A stretch of 64,000 nucleotides of DNA from Crenobacter oryzisoli (lineage in GTDB: Bacteria > Pseudomonadota > Gammaproteobacteria > Burkholderiales > Chromobacteriaceae), in assembly GCF_030385785.1 (NCBI RefSeq), contig NZ_JAUEDK010000011.1:38083-102082 (forward strand), written 5' to 3'. This document shows, one piece after another, positions 20,586 through 29,623 of the stretch. The notes under the pieces are model-generated. The model was given only the letters and a program-made list of their open reading frames with translations, had not been told where the DNA came from and did not search any database. Position 1 is the first letter of the stretch. Every line of letters starts with the position of its first letter. The translations under genes and the position numbers were made by a program.

Positions 20586-21500
20586 TCAGGCGGCGCGTTT
20601 CAGTTTCGGGTCGAGCGCATCGCGCAGGCCGTCGCCCATCAGGTTGATCGCCAGCACCGACAACAGAATGGTCAGACCCGGCAGGGTCACCACCCACCAG
20701 GCGCGTTCGATGTAGTCGCGTGCGGAGGCGAGCATGGTGCCCCACTCGGCGGCCGGCGGCTGCACGCCCAGGCCCAGGAAGCCCAGCGCGGCGGCATCGA
20801 GGATGGCCGACGAGAAGCTCATCGTCGCGTGCACGATCAGCGGCGCCATGCAGTTGGGCAGCACGGTGACGAACATCAGCCGGATCAGGCCCGCGCCGGC
20901 GACGCGGCTGGCGGTCACGTAGTCGCGGTTCAGTTCGGTCATCGCCGACGCGCGGGTCAGGCGCACGTAGGCCGGCAGCGCGGTAAACGCGATCGCGATG
21001 ATGGTGTTGATCAGGCCGGGCCCTAGGATGGCGACGATCGCCACCGCCAACAGCAGCGACGGCAGCGCCATCATGATGTCCATCAGGCGCATGATCATCG
21101 GCCCGAGCACCTTCGGGAAGAACGCGGCCAACAGGCCGAGGATGACGCCCGGGATCAGCGCCATCATCACCGAAGACAGACCGATCAGCAGCGACAGGCG
21201 GGCGCCGTAGATCAGGCGCGACAGGATGTCGCGGCCCAGTTCGTCGGTGCCGAGCAGGAAGCTCGCATGGCCGCCTTCCAGCCAGGCCGGAGGGGTCAAG
21301 AGGTGATCGCGGAACTGTTCGATCGGGCTGTGCGGGGCCACCAGCGGCGCGAACACGGCGGCCAGCAGCACCAGCGCCATGAACACCAGGCCGGCGACGG
21401 CCCCCTTGTTGAATGAGAAGCCCTGCCAGAACTCCTTGAGCGGCGAGGGATAGGTCTGCGAGAGGTCCTCGCGAGCGGCGGTTTGGACGGTATTCGCCAT
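20586..21500 (-). CDS. dppC: Peptide ABC transporter permease DppC
   Basis: 304 residues. It has the long N-terminal cytoplasmic and first-helix segment of the OppC family ([36 protein letters not shown]). The BPD permease EAA-like loop is [20 protein letters not shown]. Six membrane segments are expected. It pairs with DppB to form the inner-membrane channel. A strong GGAGAG site precedes the ATG, 18 bases after dppB. Confidence 0.93.
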   Translation of the reverse strand: MANTVQTAAREDLSQTYPSPLKEFWQGFSFNKGAVAGLVFMALVLLAAVFAPLVAPHSPIEQFRDHLLTPPAWLEGGHASFLLGTDELGRDILSRLIYGARLSLLIGLSSVMMALIPGVILGLLAAFFPKVLGPMIMRLMDIMMALPSLLLAVAIVAILGPGLINTIIAIAFTALPAYVRLTRASAMTELNRDYVTASRVAGAGLIRLMFVTVLPNCMAPLIVHATMSFSSAILDAAALGFLGLGVQPPAAEWGTMLASARDYIERAWWVVTLPGLTILLSVLAINLMGDGLRDALDPKLKRAA

Positions 21501-21518
21501 GATGTCTCTCCTTGCGGC

Positions 21519-22547
21519 TTACTTGGCGTGGCGGATACGCGGGTTGGCGATACCGTAGAGGATGTCCACGATAAAGTTCACCACGATGATCAGGGTGGCG
21601 ACGATCAGGATGCCGTTCTGCACCACCGGATAGTCACGGCGCGCGATCGCGTCGATCAGCCACTTGCCGATGCCCGGCCAGGAGAAGATGGTCTCGGTCA
21701 GCACCGCACCGCCCATCAGCGTGCCCACCTGCAGGCCGACCACGGTCAGCACCGGGATCAGCGCATTGCGCAGGGTGTGGATGAAGATCACCCGAGCCGG
21801 CGACAGGCCCTTGGCGCGCGCGGTGCGCACATAGTCCTCGCGCAGCACTTCCAGCATCGACGAGCGGGTCATCCGCGCGATCACCGCCAGCGGGATGGTA
21901 CCCAGCACGATGGCCGGCAGGATCAGGTGCTTGAGCGCGTCGACGAAGGCGCCGGCGTTGGCCGACGGGTCGGCCCGCTCGGCCAACCAGCTGTCGATCA
22001 GCATGAAGCCGGTGCGCGGAGTGATGTCGTAGGCAAGATCGAGGCGGCCCGAGACCGGGGTCCAGCCAAGCTTCACCGAGAAGAACATGATCAGGATCAG
22101 GCCCCACCAGAAGATCGGCATCGAGAAGCCGGTCAGCGAGATACCCATCACCCCGTGGTCGAAGATCGAGCCGCGCTTGATCGCGGCGATCACGCCGGCG
22201 AGCAAGCCGACCACCACCGCGAAGATCATCGCGGCGGTTGCCAGTTCCAGCGTGGCCGGGAACAGGGTGGTGAATTCGTGCCAGACGCTGTCACGGGTGA
22301 TCAGCGACTCGCCGAAGTTGCCGTGCAGCAGATTGGTGAGGTAATCGAAGTACTGGGCAGGCAACGGCTTGTCGAGACCGAGCCGGTGCATCGCCGCGGC
22401 ATGCATCGCCGGGTCGAGCGTACGCTCGCCCACCATCACCTCGATTGGGTCGCCCGGAATCATCCGGATCAGACCGAAAGTCAGCAGCGTGACCCCCAGG
22501 AAGGTGGGAATCAGCACGCTCAGTCGTCGGAACAGGAACAACAGCAT
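21519..22547 (-). CDS. dppB: Peptide ABC transporter permease DppB
   Basis: 342 residues from the ATG at 22547, giving the classic OppB/DppB start MLLFLFRRLSVLIPTFLGVTLLTFGLIRMIPGDP. An open frame further upstream is a Arg/Pro-rich leader without support. The conserved ARAKGLSPARVIFIHTLRNALIPVL is the permease loop that contacts the ATPases, and ILTETIFSWPGIGKW-like sequence is present near the end. It is the first permease gene, 427 bases after dppA. Confidence 0.93.
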   Translation of the reverse strand: MLLFLFRRLSVLIPTFLGVTLLTFGLIRMIPGDPIEVMVGERTLDPAMHAAAMHRLGLDKPLPAQYFDYLTNLLHGNFGESLITRDSVWHEFTTLFPATLELATAAMIFAVVVGLLAGVIAAIKRGSIFDHGVMGISLTGFSMPIFWWGLILIMFFSVKLGWTPVSGRLDLAYDITPRTGFMLIDSWLAERADPSANAGAFVDALKHLILPAIVLGTIPLAVIARMTRSSMLEVLREDYVRTARAKGLSPARVIFIHTLRNALIPVLTVVGLQVGTLMGGAVLTETIFSWPGIGKWLIDAIARRDYPVVQNGILIVATLIIVVNFIVDILYGIANPRIRHAK

Positions 22548-22974
22548 GGGACTTCTCTCGTTTCGGGTTGTCCGAAATGGCGGCGTGGCCGTCGGTATGC
22601 CGGTGGATCGGCACGCGACACGCGCAGGACCTCGTCGCCGCATTGCAACGCAGAGTGAAGTGTCAGGATGTCGGGAGAAATCGGGAGGGGGACGGCGGGA
22701 GAGGTGTCGGGCAACAGCCACGACCGAACCACCCACCTAAAACGGTCATCGCTGCTGCCTCGACCTGTGCAAGATAGCAGCCGGTACCCGAACCGATCTT
22801 GATTCAGGTCAAACCCACGACCATTCCACTCCGTTTTCACCCTTCCGTCCGCTTCACGCTGCCAGGGAGCCAGTCGCCCAGAAAAAATGCCCCCTGGATA
22901 AACGACCGTCCCTTAATGCACATCGGGGGCCTGGCCCCCGACGTGCACGCTACAGCTTCAGCAGCAAACCCGCC
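22548..22974 (-). other. dppA-dppB intercistronic region with hairpin
   Basis: 427 bases without a gene. Near the dppA end (22917-22947) is a long hairpin: an 8-bp core TCGGGGGC/GCCCCCGA extended by 5 more pairs across one mismatch. Without a T-run it probably protects the dppA message or partly stops transcription. This fits the usual excess of binding protein over permease. No other structure was recognised in the remaining part. Confidence 0.6.
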
Positions 22975-24570
22975 TTACTTCAGGCTGACGCCGTAGAACG
23001 AGTTCAGGCCAAACGGGCTGACCTTGAACCCTTGCACCGACTTGCTCATCGGCTGGTTCACGGTGGAGTGGGCGATCGTGGTCAGCGGAACCTGCTGCTT
23101 CACGATCTCCTGCGCCTTCATATAGAGCTTGGTGCGCTCGGCAACGTTGGAGGTCGTCTTGCCCTTCTGGATCAGGTCTTCGAACGGTTTGTAGCACCAC
23201 TTCGAGAAGTTGTTGCCGTTCATCGCGTCGCAGCCGAACAGCACGCCCAGCCAGTTGTCCGGGTCGCCGTTGTCGCCGGTCCAGCCGATCAGCATGGTGT
23301 CCTGCTCGCCCTTCTTGGCGCGCTTGATGTACTCACCCCACTCGTACGACTGGATCTTGGCCTTCACGCCGATCTTGGCCCAGTCGGCCTGGATCATTTC
23401 GGCCATCAGCTTGGCGTTCGGGTTGTACGGACGCTGCACCGGCATCGCCCACAGGCCCAGGTCGAAGCCGTTCGGGAAACCGGCCTTGGCCAGCAGCGCC
23501 TTGGCTTTATCCGGGCTGTACGGCGCATCCTTCAGCGACTTGTTGTATGACCATTGGGTCGGCGGCATCGGGTTGGTGGCCGACTGGCCTGCACCCTGGT
23601 ACACCGCGTCGAGGATGGCTTTCTTGTTGATCGCCATGTCGAGCGCTTCGCGCACTTCCAGCTTGTCCAGCGGCTTATGCTTCACGTTATAGGCAAGGTA
23701 GCCCAGGTTGAAACCAGGCTGGGTAATCACCTTCAGCTTGGCATCGGCCTTGATCGCCGGCAGGTCGGCCGGACGCGGGAAGGTGGTGATCTGGCACTCG
23801 CCGGCCTTCAGCTTCTGGAAGCGTACCGACGGGTCGGTGGTGATCGCGAACACCAGGTTGTCGACCTTCGGACCGTCAGCCTTGTTCCAGTAGTCCTTGT
23901 TGGCGGCAAAGCGGATCTGCGCGTCCTTCTGGTAGCGCTTGAAGATGAACGGGCCGGTGCCGACCGGTTGCTGATTGATCAGCTGCGGCTTGCCTTCTTT
24001 CAACAGCTTGTCCGCGTATTCGGCCGACTGGACCGACGCGAAGCTCATTGCCAGGTTCTGCACGAAGGCGGCATCGATCTTCTTCAGGGTGAACTTGACG
24101 GTGTACGGATCGACCTTTTCGACCTTGGTGATGTTCTCGTCCATGCCCATGTCAGTGAAGTACGGGAACTCGGTCGGGTACGCCTTGCGGAACGCATTGT
24201 TCTTGTTGAGCATGCGGTCGAAGGTGAATACCACGTCGTCGGCGTTGAACTCGCGGGTCGGCTTGAAGTAGTCGGTAGTCTGGAACTTCACACCGTGGCG
24301 CAGGTGGAAGGTGTAGGTCAGGCCGTCCGAGGAGACGTCCCATTTCTCGGCAAGGCCCGGGATGACCTTGGTGCTGCCGCGCTCGAACTGTGTCAGGCGG
24401 TTGAACACGGTTTCGGCCGAGGCGTCGAAATCGGTACCGGTGGTGTACTGACCCGGGTCGAAACCGGCCGGGCTCCCCTCCGAGCAATAAATCAAGGTGC
24501 CGGCAGCCTGGGCCATCGAGGCGGCGGTAAGCAGTCCGGCAGTAATCAGCAGCGTCTTGGCAGCGCGCAT
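22975..24570 (-). CDS. dppA: Periplasmic dipeptide-binding protein DppA
   Basis: 531 residues from the ATG at 24570, chosen for AAGGAAAC upstream and the signal peptide MRAAKTLLITAGLLTAASMAQA. The mature start AGTLIYCSEGSPAGFDPGQYTTGTDFDA and the LAEKWDVSSDGLTYTFHLR stretch are highly typical of DppA (SBP family 5). It captures peptides, and in some bacteria haem, for the DppBCDF transporter. It is the first gene of the operon, and the long following gap suggests separately tuned expression. Confidence 0.94.
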   Translation of the reverse strand: MRAAKTLLITAGLLTAASMAQAAGTLIYCSEGSPAGFDPGQYTTGTDFDASAETVFNRLTQFERGSTKVIPGLAEKWDVSSDGLTYTFHLRHGVKFQTTDYFKPTREFNADDVVFTFDRMLNKNNAFRKAYPTEFPYFTDMGMDENITKVEKVDPYTVKFTLKKIDAAFVQNLAMSFASVQSAEYADKLLKEGKPQLINQQPVGTGPFIFKRYQKDAQIRFAANKDYWNKADGPKVDNLVFAITTDPSVRFQKLKAGECQITTFPRPADLPAIKADAKLKVITQPGFNLGYLAYNVKHKPLDKLEVREALDMAINKKAILDAVYQGAGQSATNPMPPTQWSYNKSLKDAPYSPDKAKALLAKAGFPNGFDLGLWAMPVQRPYNPNAKLMAEMIQADWAKIGVKAKIQSYEWGEYIKRAKKGEQDTMLIGWTGDNGDPDNWLGVLFGCDAMNGNNFSKWCYKPFEDLIQKGKTTSNVAERTKLYMKAQEIVKQQVPLTTIAHSTVNQPMSKSVQGFKVSPFGLNSFYGVSLK

Positions 24571-24937
24571 TGATAGTTTCCTTCTTCTCTGTTTATAAAC
24601 GGTAATTATTTTTATATAACCTGACGCTCTATGGCGTCGCCGGGATACATTATTCAGGTCGTGATGAATTGGCAAGTGCAATCCGTACCGCACGTTTTGG
24701 GTAGTTCGGCGCCACGGTCATTCGACGGAGCACCGCCCTCCCCTAGCCAATTCACCACGACCCATTTGCCCGACTAGTGTGAGCTGTGAGCGCGAGTATT
24801 TCAGAAGGCTCCCCTTCCTATCCACTTACAAAAACTTATGCTTGCTACGTTTTTGTTATAGGCGGTGAGGTGGCATGCCTACATTCAGCGGCATCGATGT
24901 ATCGTCGTTTGTATCGTTGGCGACAAAATGTGACAAA
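24571..24937. other. dppA upstream region, no gene
   Basis: 367 bases between dppA and the end of the KAS III-like gene. The first 90 bases are AT-rich (TATATAA-containing) and should hold the dppA promoter. No terminator was recognised for the KAS III-like gene, which is on the same strand and points towards dppA. Confidence 0.5.
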
Positions 24938-26059
24938 TCAATATTTCTTCAGAACGACCGAACCGACCGAATAGCCGGCGCCGAACGACGACAGTACGCC
25001 GACCTGCCCTGCCGCCATGTCACGGCTATACAGGTGGAAGGCGATCACCGAGCCGGCAGAACTGGTATTGGCGTAACGATCGAGGATCACCGGCGCTTCG
25101 TCGCGGTTGGCTTCGCGGCCGAGCACCCGGCGGGCGATCAGCTCGTTCATGCCGAGGTTGGCCTGATGCAACCAGAAGCGCCTGACGGCAGTCGGTTCGA
25201 GCGCCAGCTCGGCGAGGTGGGCGACGATATGCTCGCCGACCATCGGACATACCTCCTTGAACACCTTGCGGCCCTGCTGCACGAACAGCTTGTCCAGTGC
25301 GCCGCTACCGCGCTCGTCGCAGCGGTTGAGGAAACCGGCGTTGTTGCGGATGTTGTTGGAAAACAGCGTGGCCAGTTTGCTGCCGAGCACCGCGAAACGC
25401 TGCGCCGACACCGCCAGGTCGGCCCGCTCCAGCACCACCGCGGTGCAGGCGTCGCCGAAGATGAAGTGGCTGTCCCGGTCGCGGAAATTCAGGTGGGCGG
25501 AACAAATTTCCGGGTTCACCATCAGCACCGCGCGAGCCTGACCGCTCGCGATCGCATTGGCTGCGGTCTGGATGCCGAAGGTCGCCGACGAACAGGCGAC
25601 ATTCATATCAAAGGCGAAACCATCGATGCCCAGCGCGTTCTGCACCTCGATCGCCAGCGCCGGGTAGGCTCGCTGCAGGTTCGAGCAAGCGACGATCACC
25701 ATGTCGATGTCGGCCGCCGAGCGCCCAGCGTTCTCCAGCGCCTCGCGCGCCGCGTGCACCGCCATCTCGGCTTGGACCGACATCTCCTCGTTGCCGCGCT
25801 CTGGCAGGAAAGGTTTCATCCGCTCGGGATCGAGCACGCCATCCTTGTCGAGCACGAAGCGGCTCTGAATGCCCGACGCCTTGACGATGAATTCCGCGCT
25901 CGATTCGACCAGCGCTTCGGTCTTGCCGCCTGCAATCGCGTCGGCGTGCTCGGTGTTATAACGGTTGACGTAACGGTTGAACGAGGCCACCAGCTCTTCA
26001 TTGCTGATGGCATGCGGCGGGGTGAACAGTCCGGTGCCGCTGATAACGACCTGATTCAT
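24938..26059 (-). CDS. Beta-ketoacyl-ACP synthase III-like protein
   Basis: 373 residues from the ATG at 26059 (AGGAAA upstream). The thiolase-fold catalytic triad is C156 (MNVACSSATFG), H298 (WLHQAN) and N331 (RYANTSSAGS), as in FabH. It is about 55 residues longer than housekeeping FabH because of an N-terminal insert around NRYNTEHADAIAGG. There is no fatty-acid operon around it, so it is likely a secondary KAS III for priming or fatty-acid salvage rather than the main FabH. The promoter carries a PsrA-like inverted repeat, which points to fatty-acid control. Confidence 0.85.
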   Translation of the reverse strand: MNQVVISGTGLFTPPHAISNEELVASFNRYVNRYNTEHADAIAGGKTEALVESSAEFIVKASGIQSRFVLDKDGVLDPERMKPFLPERGNEEMSVQAEMAVHAAREALENAGRSAADIDMVIVACSNLQRAYPALAIEVQNALGIDGFAFDMNVACSSATFGIQTAANAIASGQARAVLMVNPEICSAHLNFRDRDSHFIFGDACTAVVLERADLAVSAQRFAVLGSKLATLFSNNIRNNAGFLNRCDERGSGALDKLFVQQGRKVFKEVCPMVGEHIVAHLAELALEPTAVRRFWLHQANLGMNELIARRVLGREANRDEAPVILDRYANTSSAGSVIAFHLYSRDMAAGQVGVLSSFGAGYSVGSVVLKKY

Positions 26060-26115
26060 TGATGGGTTTTCCTGTTGGCGCTCTGGGCAAGGATGCCAGA
26101 GCAGATCCGTCGATC

Positions 26116-26129
26116 CAAACAAATGTTTG
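26116..26129. promoter_or_regulatory. PsrA-like operator upstream of KAS III-like gene
   Basis: The perfect-arm inverted repeat CAAAC-AAAT-GTTTG matches the Pseudomonas PsrA site (G/C)AAAC-N2-4-GTTT(G/C). It lies 57 bases upstream of the KAS III-like start codon. No psrA gene is in the window, so the cognate TetR regulator is inferred. Confidence 0.5.
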
Positions 26130-26199
26130 CTTGAATCATACACCAAGCATCTCCTTACCATTTAGCCCGCCACACAGAAAAGCGTGCCCAATTCCGACT

Positions 26200-26223
26200 A
26201 AACCCAGTAAAATAGTCGGGTTT
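26200..26223. promoter_or_regulatory. IscR type-1 binding site, distal
   Basis: Read on the minus strand the core is CCCGACTATTTTACTGGG, an imperfect palindrome matching the IscR type-1 consensus ATASYYGACTRWWWYAGTC at most positions. It lies about 106 bases upstream of iscR and 43 bases from the proximal site. Confidence 0.6.
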
Positions 26224-26265
26224 GTCCTGAACCGGCGGCGTGCGGGCCGGGGCCTTCGGCCACGA

Positions 26266-26298
26266 ATAGTTGACTAAAATACTCGGAAATAAGATACT
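26266..26298 (+). promoter_or_regulatory. isc promoter with proximal IscR type-1 site
   Basis: ATAGTTGACTAAAATACTCG at 26266-26285 fits the IscR type-1 consensus (ATASYYGACTRWWWYAGTC) with one mismatch in its second half. A -35 TTGACT (26270-26275) and -10 GATACT (26293-26298), 17 bases apart, lie in and after it. Bound [2Fe-2S]-IscR would therefore block RNA polymerase, as on the E. coli isc promoter. Confidence 0.75.
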
Positions 26299-26328
26299 GG
26301 CCGGCAACCACCCAAGGGAAACCCGACC

Positions 26329-26817
26329 ATGCGACTGACTACCAAAGGCCGCTTTGCCGTTACGGCCATGCTCGACCTGGCATTGCGCGAGAGCAACGGC
26401 CCGGTAACGCTGGCCGGTATCAGCGAGCGCCAGAGCATCTCGCTCTCCTATCTTGAGCAGCTGTTCGGCAAACTGCGCCGCGCCAGCCTGGTGGAGAGCG
26501 TCCGCGGTCCCGGCGGCGGCTATACGCTAGCCAAGGATGCCGAGGCGATTTCGGTGGCCGACATCATCGTCGCGGTCGACGAACCGGTCGATGCGACGCA
26601 ATGTGGCGGCCGCGAGAACTGCCTTGGCACCAATCAGCGCTGCATGACCCACGACCTGTGGACCAGCCTGAACACCACGATTTTCGATTATCTGTCCAAG
26701 GTCAGCCTGGCCAGTTTGGTCAACAGCCAACGCACCAAGGACGTAAATGTATTGCAGGATCAGCGCGAGGCTCGTCCAAGCCGCCGCAGCCGCTCCGAAT
26801 CCATCACCGGCCTATAA
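26329..26817 (+). CDS. iscR: Fe-S cluster regulator IscR
   Basis: 162 residues of the Rrf2 family. The winged helix-turn-helix ([19 protein letters not shown] ... [26 protein letters not shown]) is near identical to IscR. The cluster ligands are C92, C98, C105 and H108. The second to third Cys spacing is one residue longer than in E. coli IscR (C92, C98, C104, H107). It senses Fe-S supply: holo-IscR represses isc. It is the first gene of a complete isc operon and has two type-1 sites upstream. Confidence 0.95.
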   Translation: MRLTTKGRFAVTAMLDLALRESNGPVTLAGISERQSISLSYLEQLFGKLRRASLVESVRGPGGGYTLAKDAEAISVADIIVAVDEPVDATQCGGRENCLGTNQRCMTHDLWTSLNTTIFDYLSKVSLASLVNSQRTKDVNVLQDQREARPSRRSRSESITGL

Positions 26818-26840
26818 CCGGACCCAGTGGAGAACCCGTA

Positions 26841-28058
26841 ATGAGCCAGCCCAAGCTTCCGATCTACCTTGATTACTCCGCCACCACCCCGATCGACCCG
26901 CGTGTCGCCGAGGTGATGATTCCCTACCTGACCGAAAAGTTCGGCAACCCGGCCAGCCGCAGCCATAGCTTCGGTTGGGAAGCCGAGGAGGCGGTGGAGA
27001 ACGCGCGCGCCGAGGTAGCGAAGCTGCTCAACTGCGACGCCAAGGAAATCATCTGGACCTCGGGTGCGACCGAGTCGGACAACCTGGCGATCAAGGGCGC
27101 GGCCCAGTTCTACAAGAGCAAGGGCAAGCATCTGATCACCGTCAAGACCGAACACAAGGCGGTGCTCGACCCGATGCGCGAGCTGGAGCGTCAGGGCTTC
27201 GAGGTGACTTACCTCGGCGTTCAGGAAAACGGCCTGCTCGACATCGAAGAATTCAAGGCGGCGATCCGTCCGGACACCATCCTCGCGTCGGTGATGTTCG
27301 TTAACAACGAGATCGGCGTGATCCAGGACATCGCTCAACTGGGCGAGATCTGCCGTGCCAACGGCGTGATCTTCCACGTCGACGCGGCCCAGGCGACCGG
27401 CAAGGTCGAAATCGACCTGGAGAAGCTCAAGGTCGACCTGATGAGCCTGTCGGCGCACAAGACCTACGGCCCGAAAGGCATCGGCGCGCTGTACGTGCGC
27501 CGCAAGCCGCGCGTGCGCCTCGAGGCGCAGATGCACGGCGGCGGTCATGAGCGCGGCTTCCGCTCCGGCACGCTGGCTCCACACCAGATCGCCGGCATGG
27601 GCGAGGCGTTCCGCATCGCCCGCGAGGAGATGGCTACCGAGAACGAGCGCATCCGCATGCTGCGCGACCGCCTGTGGAACGGCCTGAAGGGCATGGAAGA
27701 GGTGTACATCAATGGCGACCTCGACCAGCGCGTACCGCACAACCTGAACGTCAGCTTCAACTTCGTCGAAGGCGAGTCGCTGATCATGGCAGTGAAAGAC
27801 CTGGCGGTGTCGTCCGGCTCGGCTTGTACCTCGGCCAGCCTGGAGCCGTCGTACGTGCTGCGCGCGCTTGGCCGCAACGATGAACTGGCGCACAGCTCGA
27901 TCCGTTTCACCATCGGTCGCTTCACCACCGTCGAGGAAGTCGACTACGCGGTAGAGCTGATGCGTGCCAAGATCGGCAAACTGCGCGAACTGTCGCCGCT
28001 GTGGGAGATGTTCAAGGAAGGCATCGACCTCAACACCGTGCAATGGGCTGCTCACTAA
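26841..28058 (+). CDS. iscS: Cysteine desulfurase IscS
   Basis: 405 residues from the ATG at 26841 (GGAG upstream). K207 (SLSAHKTYG) is the PLP lysine, and C329 in [14 protein letters not shown] is the persulfide-forming Cys on the mobile loop. H-bonding residues of the fold-type I family are present ([18 protein letters not shown]). It supplies sulfur to IscU and other acceptors. It lies 23 bases after iscR. A GC-rich stem-loop follows before iscU. Confidence 0.97.
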   Translation: MSQPKLPIYLDYSATTPIDPRVAEVMIPYLTEKFGNPASRSHSFGWEAEEAVENARAEVAKLLNCDAKEIIWTSGATESDNLAIKGAAQFYKSKGKHLITVKTEHKAVLDPMRELERQGFEVTYLGVQENGLLDIEEFKAAIRPDTILASVMFVNNEIGVIQDIAQLGEICRANGVIFHVDAAQATGKVEIDLEKLKVDLMSLSAHKTYGPKGIGALYVRRKPRVRLEAQMHGGGHERGFRSGTLAPHQIAGMGEAFRIAREEMATENERIRMLRDRLWNGLKGMEEVYINGDLDQRVPHNLNVSFNFVEGESLIMAVKDLAVSSGSACTSASLEPSYVLRALGRNDELAHSSIRFTIGRFTTVEEVDYAVELMRAKIGKLRELSPLWEMFKEGIDLNTVQWAAH

Positions 28059-28128
28059 AATGAAGTAAAGGGGACCGGGGTGCCTCGCGGCGCCACCGGG
28101 TCCTGCACTACGAGATCGGAGAGAAAAC

Positions 28129-28515
28129 ATGTCTTACAGCGAAAAGGTCCTCGACCACTACGAACACCCCCGCAACGTCGGCGCCTTCGAGAAGGGCGAC
28201 GAGTCGGTCGGTACCGGCATGGTCGGCGCGCCGGCCTGTGGTGATGTGATGAAGCTGCAGATCAAGGTTGGCGAAGACGGCGTGATCGAAGACGCCAAGT
28301 TCAAGACCTACGGCTGTGGTTCGGCGATCGCCTCGTCGTCGCTGGTGACTGAGTGGGTGAAGGGCAAGACGCTCGACCAGGCCCTCGCGATCAAGAACAC
28401 CGCCATCGCCGAAGAACTGGCGCTGCCGCCGGTGAAGATCCACTGCTCCATCCTCGCCGAAGACGCGATCAAGGCGGCAGTGAGCGACTACAAGAAAAAG
28501 CACGGCCTGGAATAA
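28129..28515 (+). CDS. iscU: Fe-S scaffold IscU
   Basis: 128 residues. Cluster ligands C37, C63 and C106 with D39 and H105 are all present. The HscA-recognition motif LPPVK is at 99-103. IscU receives sulfur from IscS and iron, builds [2Fe-2S], and passes it on with HscA/HscB help. GGAGAG precedes the start. It is third in the operon. Confidence 0.98.
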   Translation: MSYSEKVLDHYEHPRNVGAFEKGDESVGTGMVGAPACGDVMKLQIKVGEDGVIEDAKFKTYGCGSAIASSSLVTEWVKGKTLDQALAIKNTAIAEELALPPVKIHCSILAEDAIKAAVSDYKKKHGLE

Positions 28516-28532
28516 GCCGCGCCTGGTATTCG

Positions 28533-28555
28533 GCCCGGCGGCAGTGCTGCCGGGC
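28533..28555 (+). other. iscU-iscA intercistronic hairpin
   Basis: GCCCGGC/GCCGGGC plus three more pairs around an AGT loop form a stable 10-bp stem. There is no T-run, so it more likely affects mRNA stability than termination. Confidence 0.6.
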
Positions 28556-28574
28556 GTAGCAAAGAGACTCGATC

Positions 28575-28898
28575 ATGGCAATTACTCTGAGCGAACGCGC
28601 GGCAGACCATATCCGCAACTTTCTGACCCGCCGCGGCAAGGGCCTGGGCATCCGCCTCGGGGTGAAGACCTCGGGCTGCTCGGGGATGGCGTACAAGCTG
28701 GAGTTCGTCGACGTCGCCCACGATGACGATCTGACCTTCGAGAGCTTTGGCGTAACGGTGTTCACCGATGCGAAGAGCCTGGCCTACCTCGACGGTACCG
28801 AGCTCGACTACGCGAAGGAAGGCCTGAACGAGGGCTTCAAGTTCAACAACCCGAACGTGAAGAACGAGTGCGGCTGCGGCGAAAGCTTCCACGTCTGA
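28575..28898 (+). CDS. iscA: Fe-S assembly protein IscA
   Basis: 107 residues of the HesB/IscA A-type carrier family. C35 ([12 protein letters not shown]), C99 and C101 (NECGCGESF) are the conserved ligands. It acts as an intermediate carrier of clusters, mostly [4Fe-4S] maturation. It follows iscU by 59 bases. Confidence 0.97.
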   Translation: MAITLSERAADHIRNFLTRRGKGLGIRLGVKTSGCSGMAYKLEFVDVAHDDDLTFESFGVTVFTDAKSLAYLDGTELDYAKEGLNEGFKFNNPNVKNECGCGESFHV

Positions 28899-28923
28899 GA
28901 CGCCCGGCGTCGCCCAGTCGACC

Positions 28924-28954
28924 ACGCGCAGCGCCCGCAGCCTGCGCGTTTTTG
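28924..28954 (+). terminator. Attenuator-like terminator between iscA and hscB
   Basis: An 8-bp stem ACGCGCAG/CTGCGCGT with a 10-base loop is directly followed by TTTTTGTT. It has the form of an intrinsic terminator inside the operon, 15 bases before the hscB start. It would lower hscBA-fdx-iscX relative to iscRSUA. Confidence 0.6.
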
Positions 28955-28968
28955 TTAGCCAGAATACG

Positions 28969-29505
28969 ATGACTCTCGATTTCAAGCAGGACTTCTTTGC
29001 CCTGTTCGGCCAGCCTCGCCGCTTTGGCCTCGACGCCGCTGCGCTCGATGCCGCCTATCGCGCGATCGCCGCCGAAGTGCACCCGGACCGTTATGCCAGC
29101 GCTCCCGATAGCGAACGACGCTTGGCGCTGATGCACGCGACCCGGGTCAACGAAGGTTACCAGACGCTGCGCCAGCCACTGGCGCGCGCCCGCTACCTGC
29201 TGCAGCTGGCCGGCATCGACACTCAGGAAGAAACCAACACCAGCATGCCGGCCGAGTTCCTGATGGAACAGATGGAGTGGCGCGAAGCGATTGCCGATGC
29301 GCGCGCCGGCAGCCATGTCGAGCAGTTGGAAAAGCTCGCCCGCGAGCTGGCCGGCGACCTGAAGTCACTGGAGGCCGAACTGGCTGAAGCCCTCGACAGC
29401 GCCGATCCGGACTTGGACGGCGCCGCTCAGCTGGTGCGAAAATGGCGCTTTATGGAAAAGCTCGACCAGGAAATCGGTGACGCGATCGAAGCGCTGCTGT
29501 ATTGA
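28969..29505 (+). CDS. hscB: Co-chaperone HscB
   Basis: 178 residues. The N-terminal J domain has the HPD motif at 38-40 (AAEVHPDRYAS), and the C-terminal three-helix bundle binds IscU (MEQMEWREAI). It stimulates the HscA ATPase and delivers IscU. It lies between iscA and hscA as in other proteobacterial isc operons. Confidence 0.96.
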   Translation: MTLDFKQDFFALFGQPRRFGLDAAALDAAYRAIAAEVHPDRYASAPDSERRLALMHATRVNEGYQTLRQPLARARYLLQLAGIDTQEETNTSMPAEFLMEQMEWREAIADARAGSHVEQLEKLARELAGDLKSLEAELAEALDSADPDLDGAAQLVRKWRFMEKLDQEIGDAIEALLY

Positions 29506-29623
29506 ACAGCGTCCGGTGACAGGCCATCCGCTCCCATTCACCGCTCGCCTCAGGATTACCGCCCCCTTTGTTGCTTACTGCTTGAGTGCCCTGCCGCGCC
29601 AGGACACACGGGACCACTAAACG

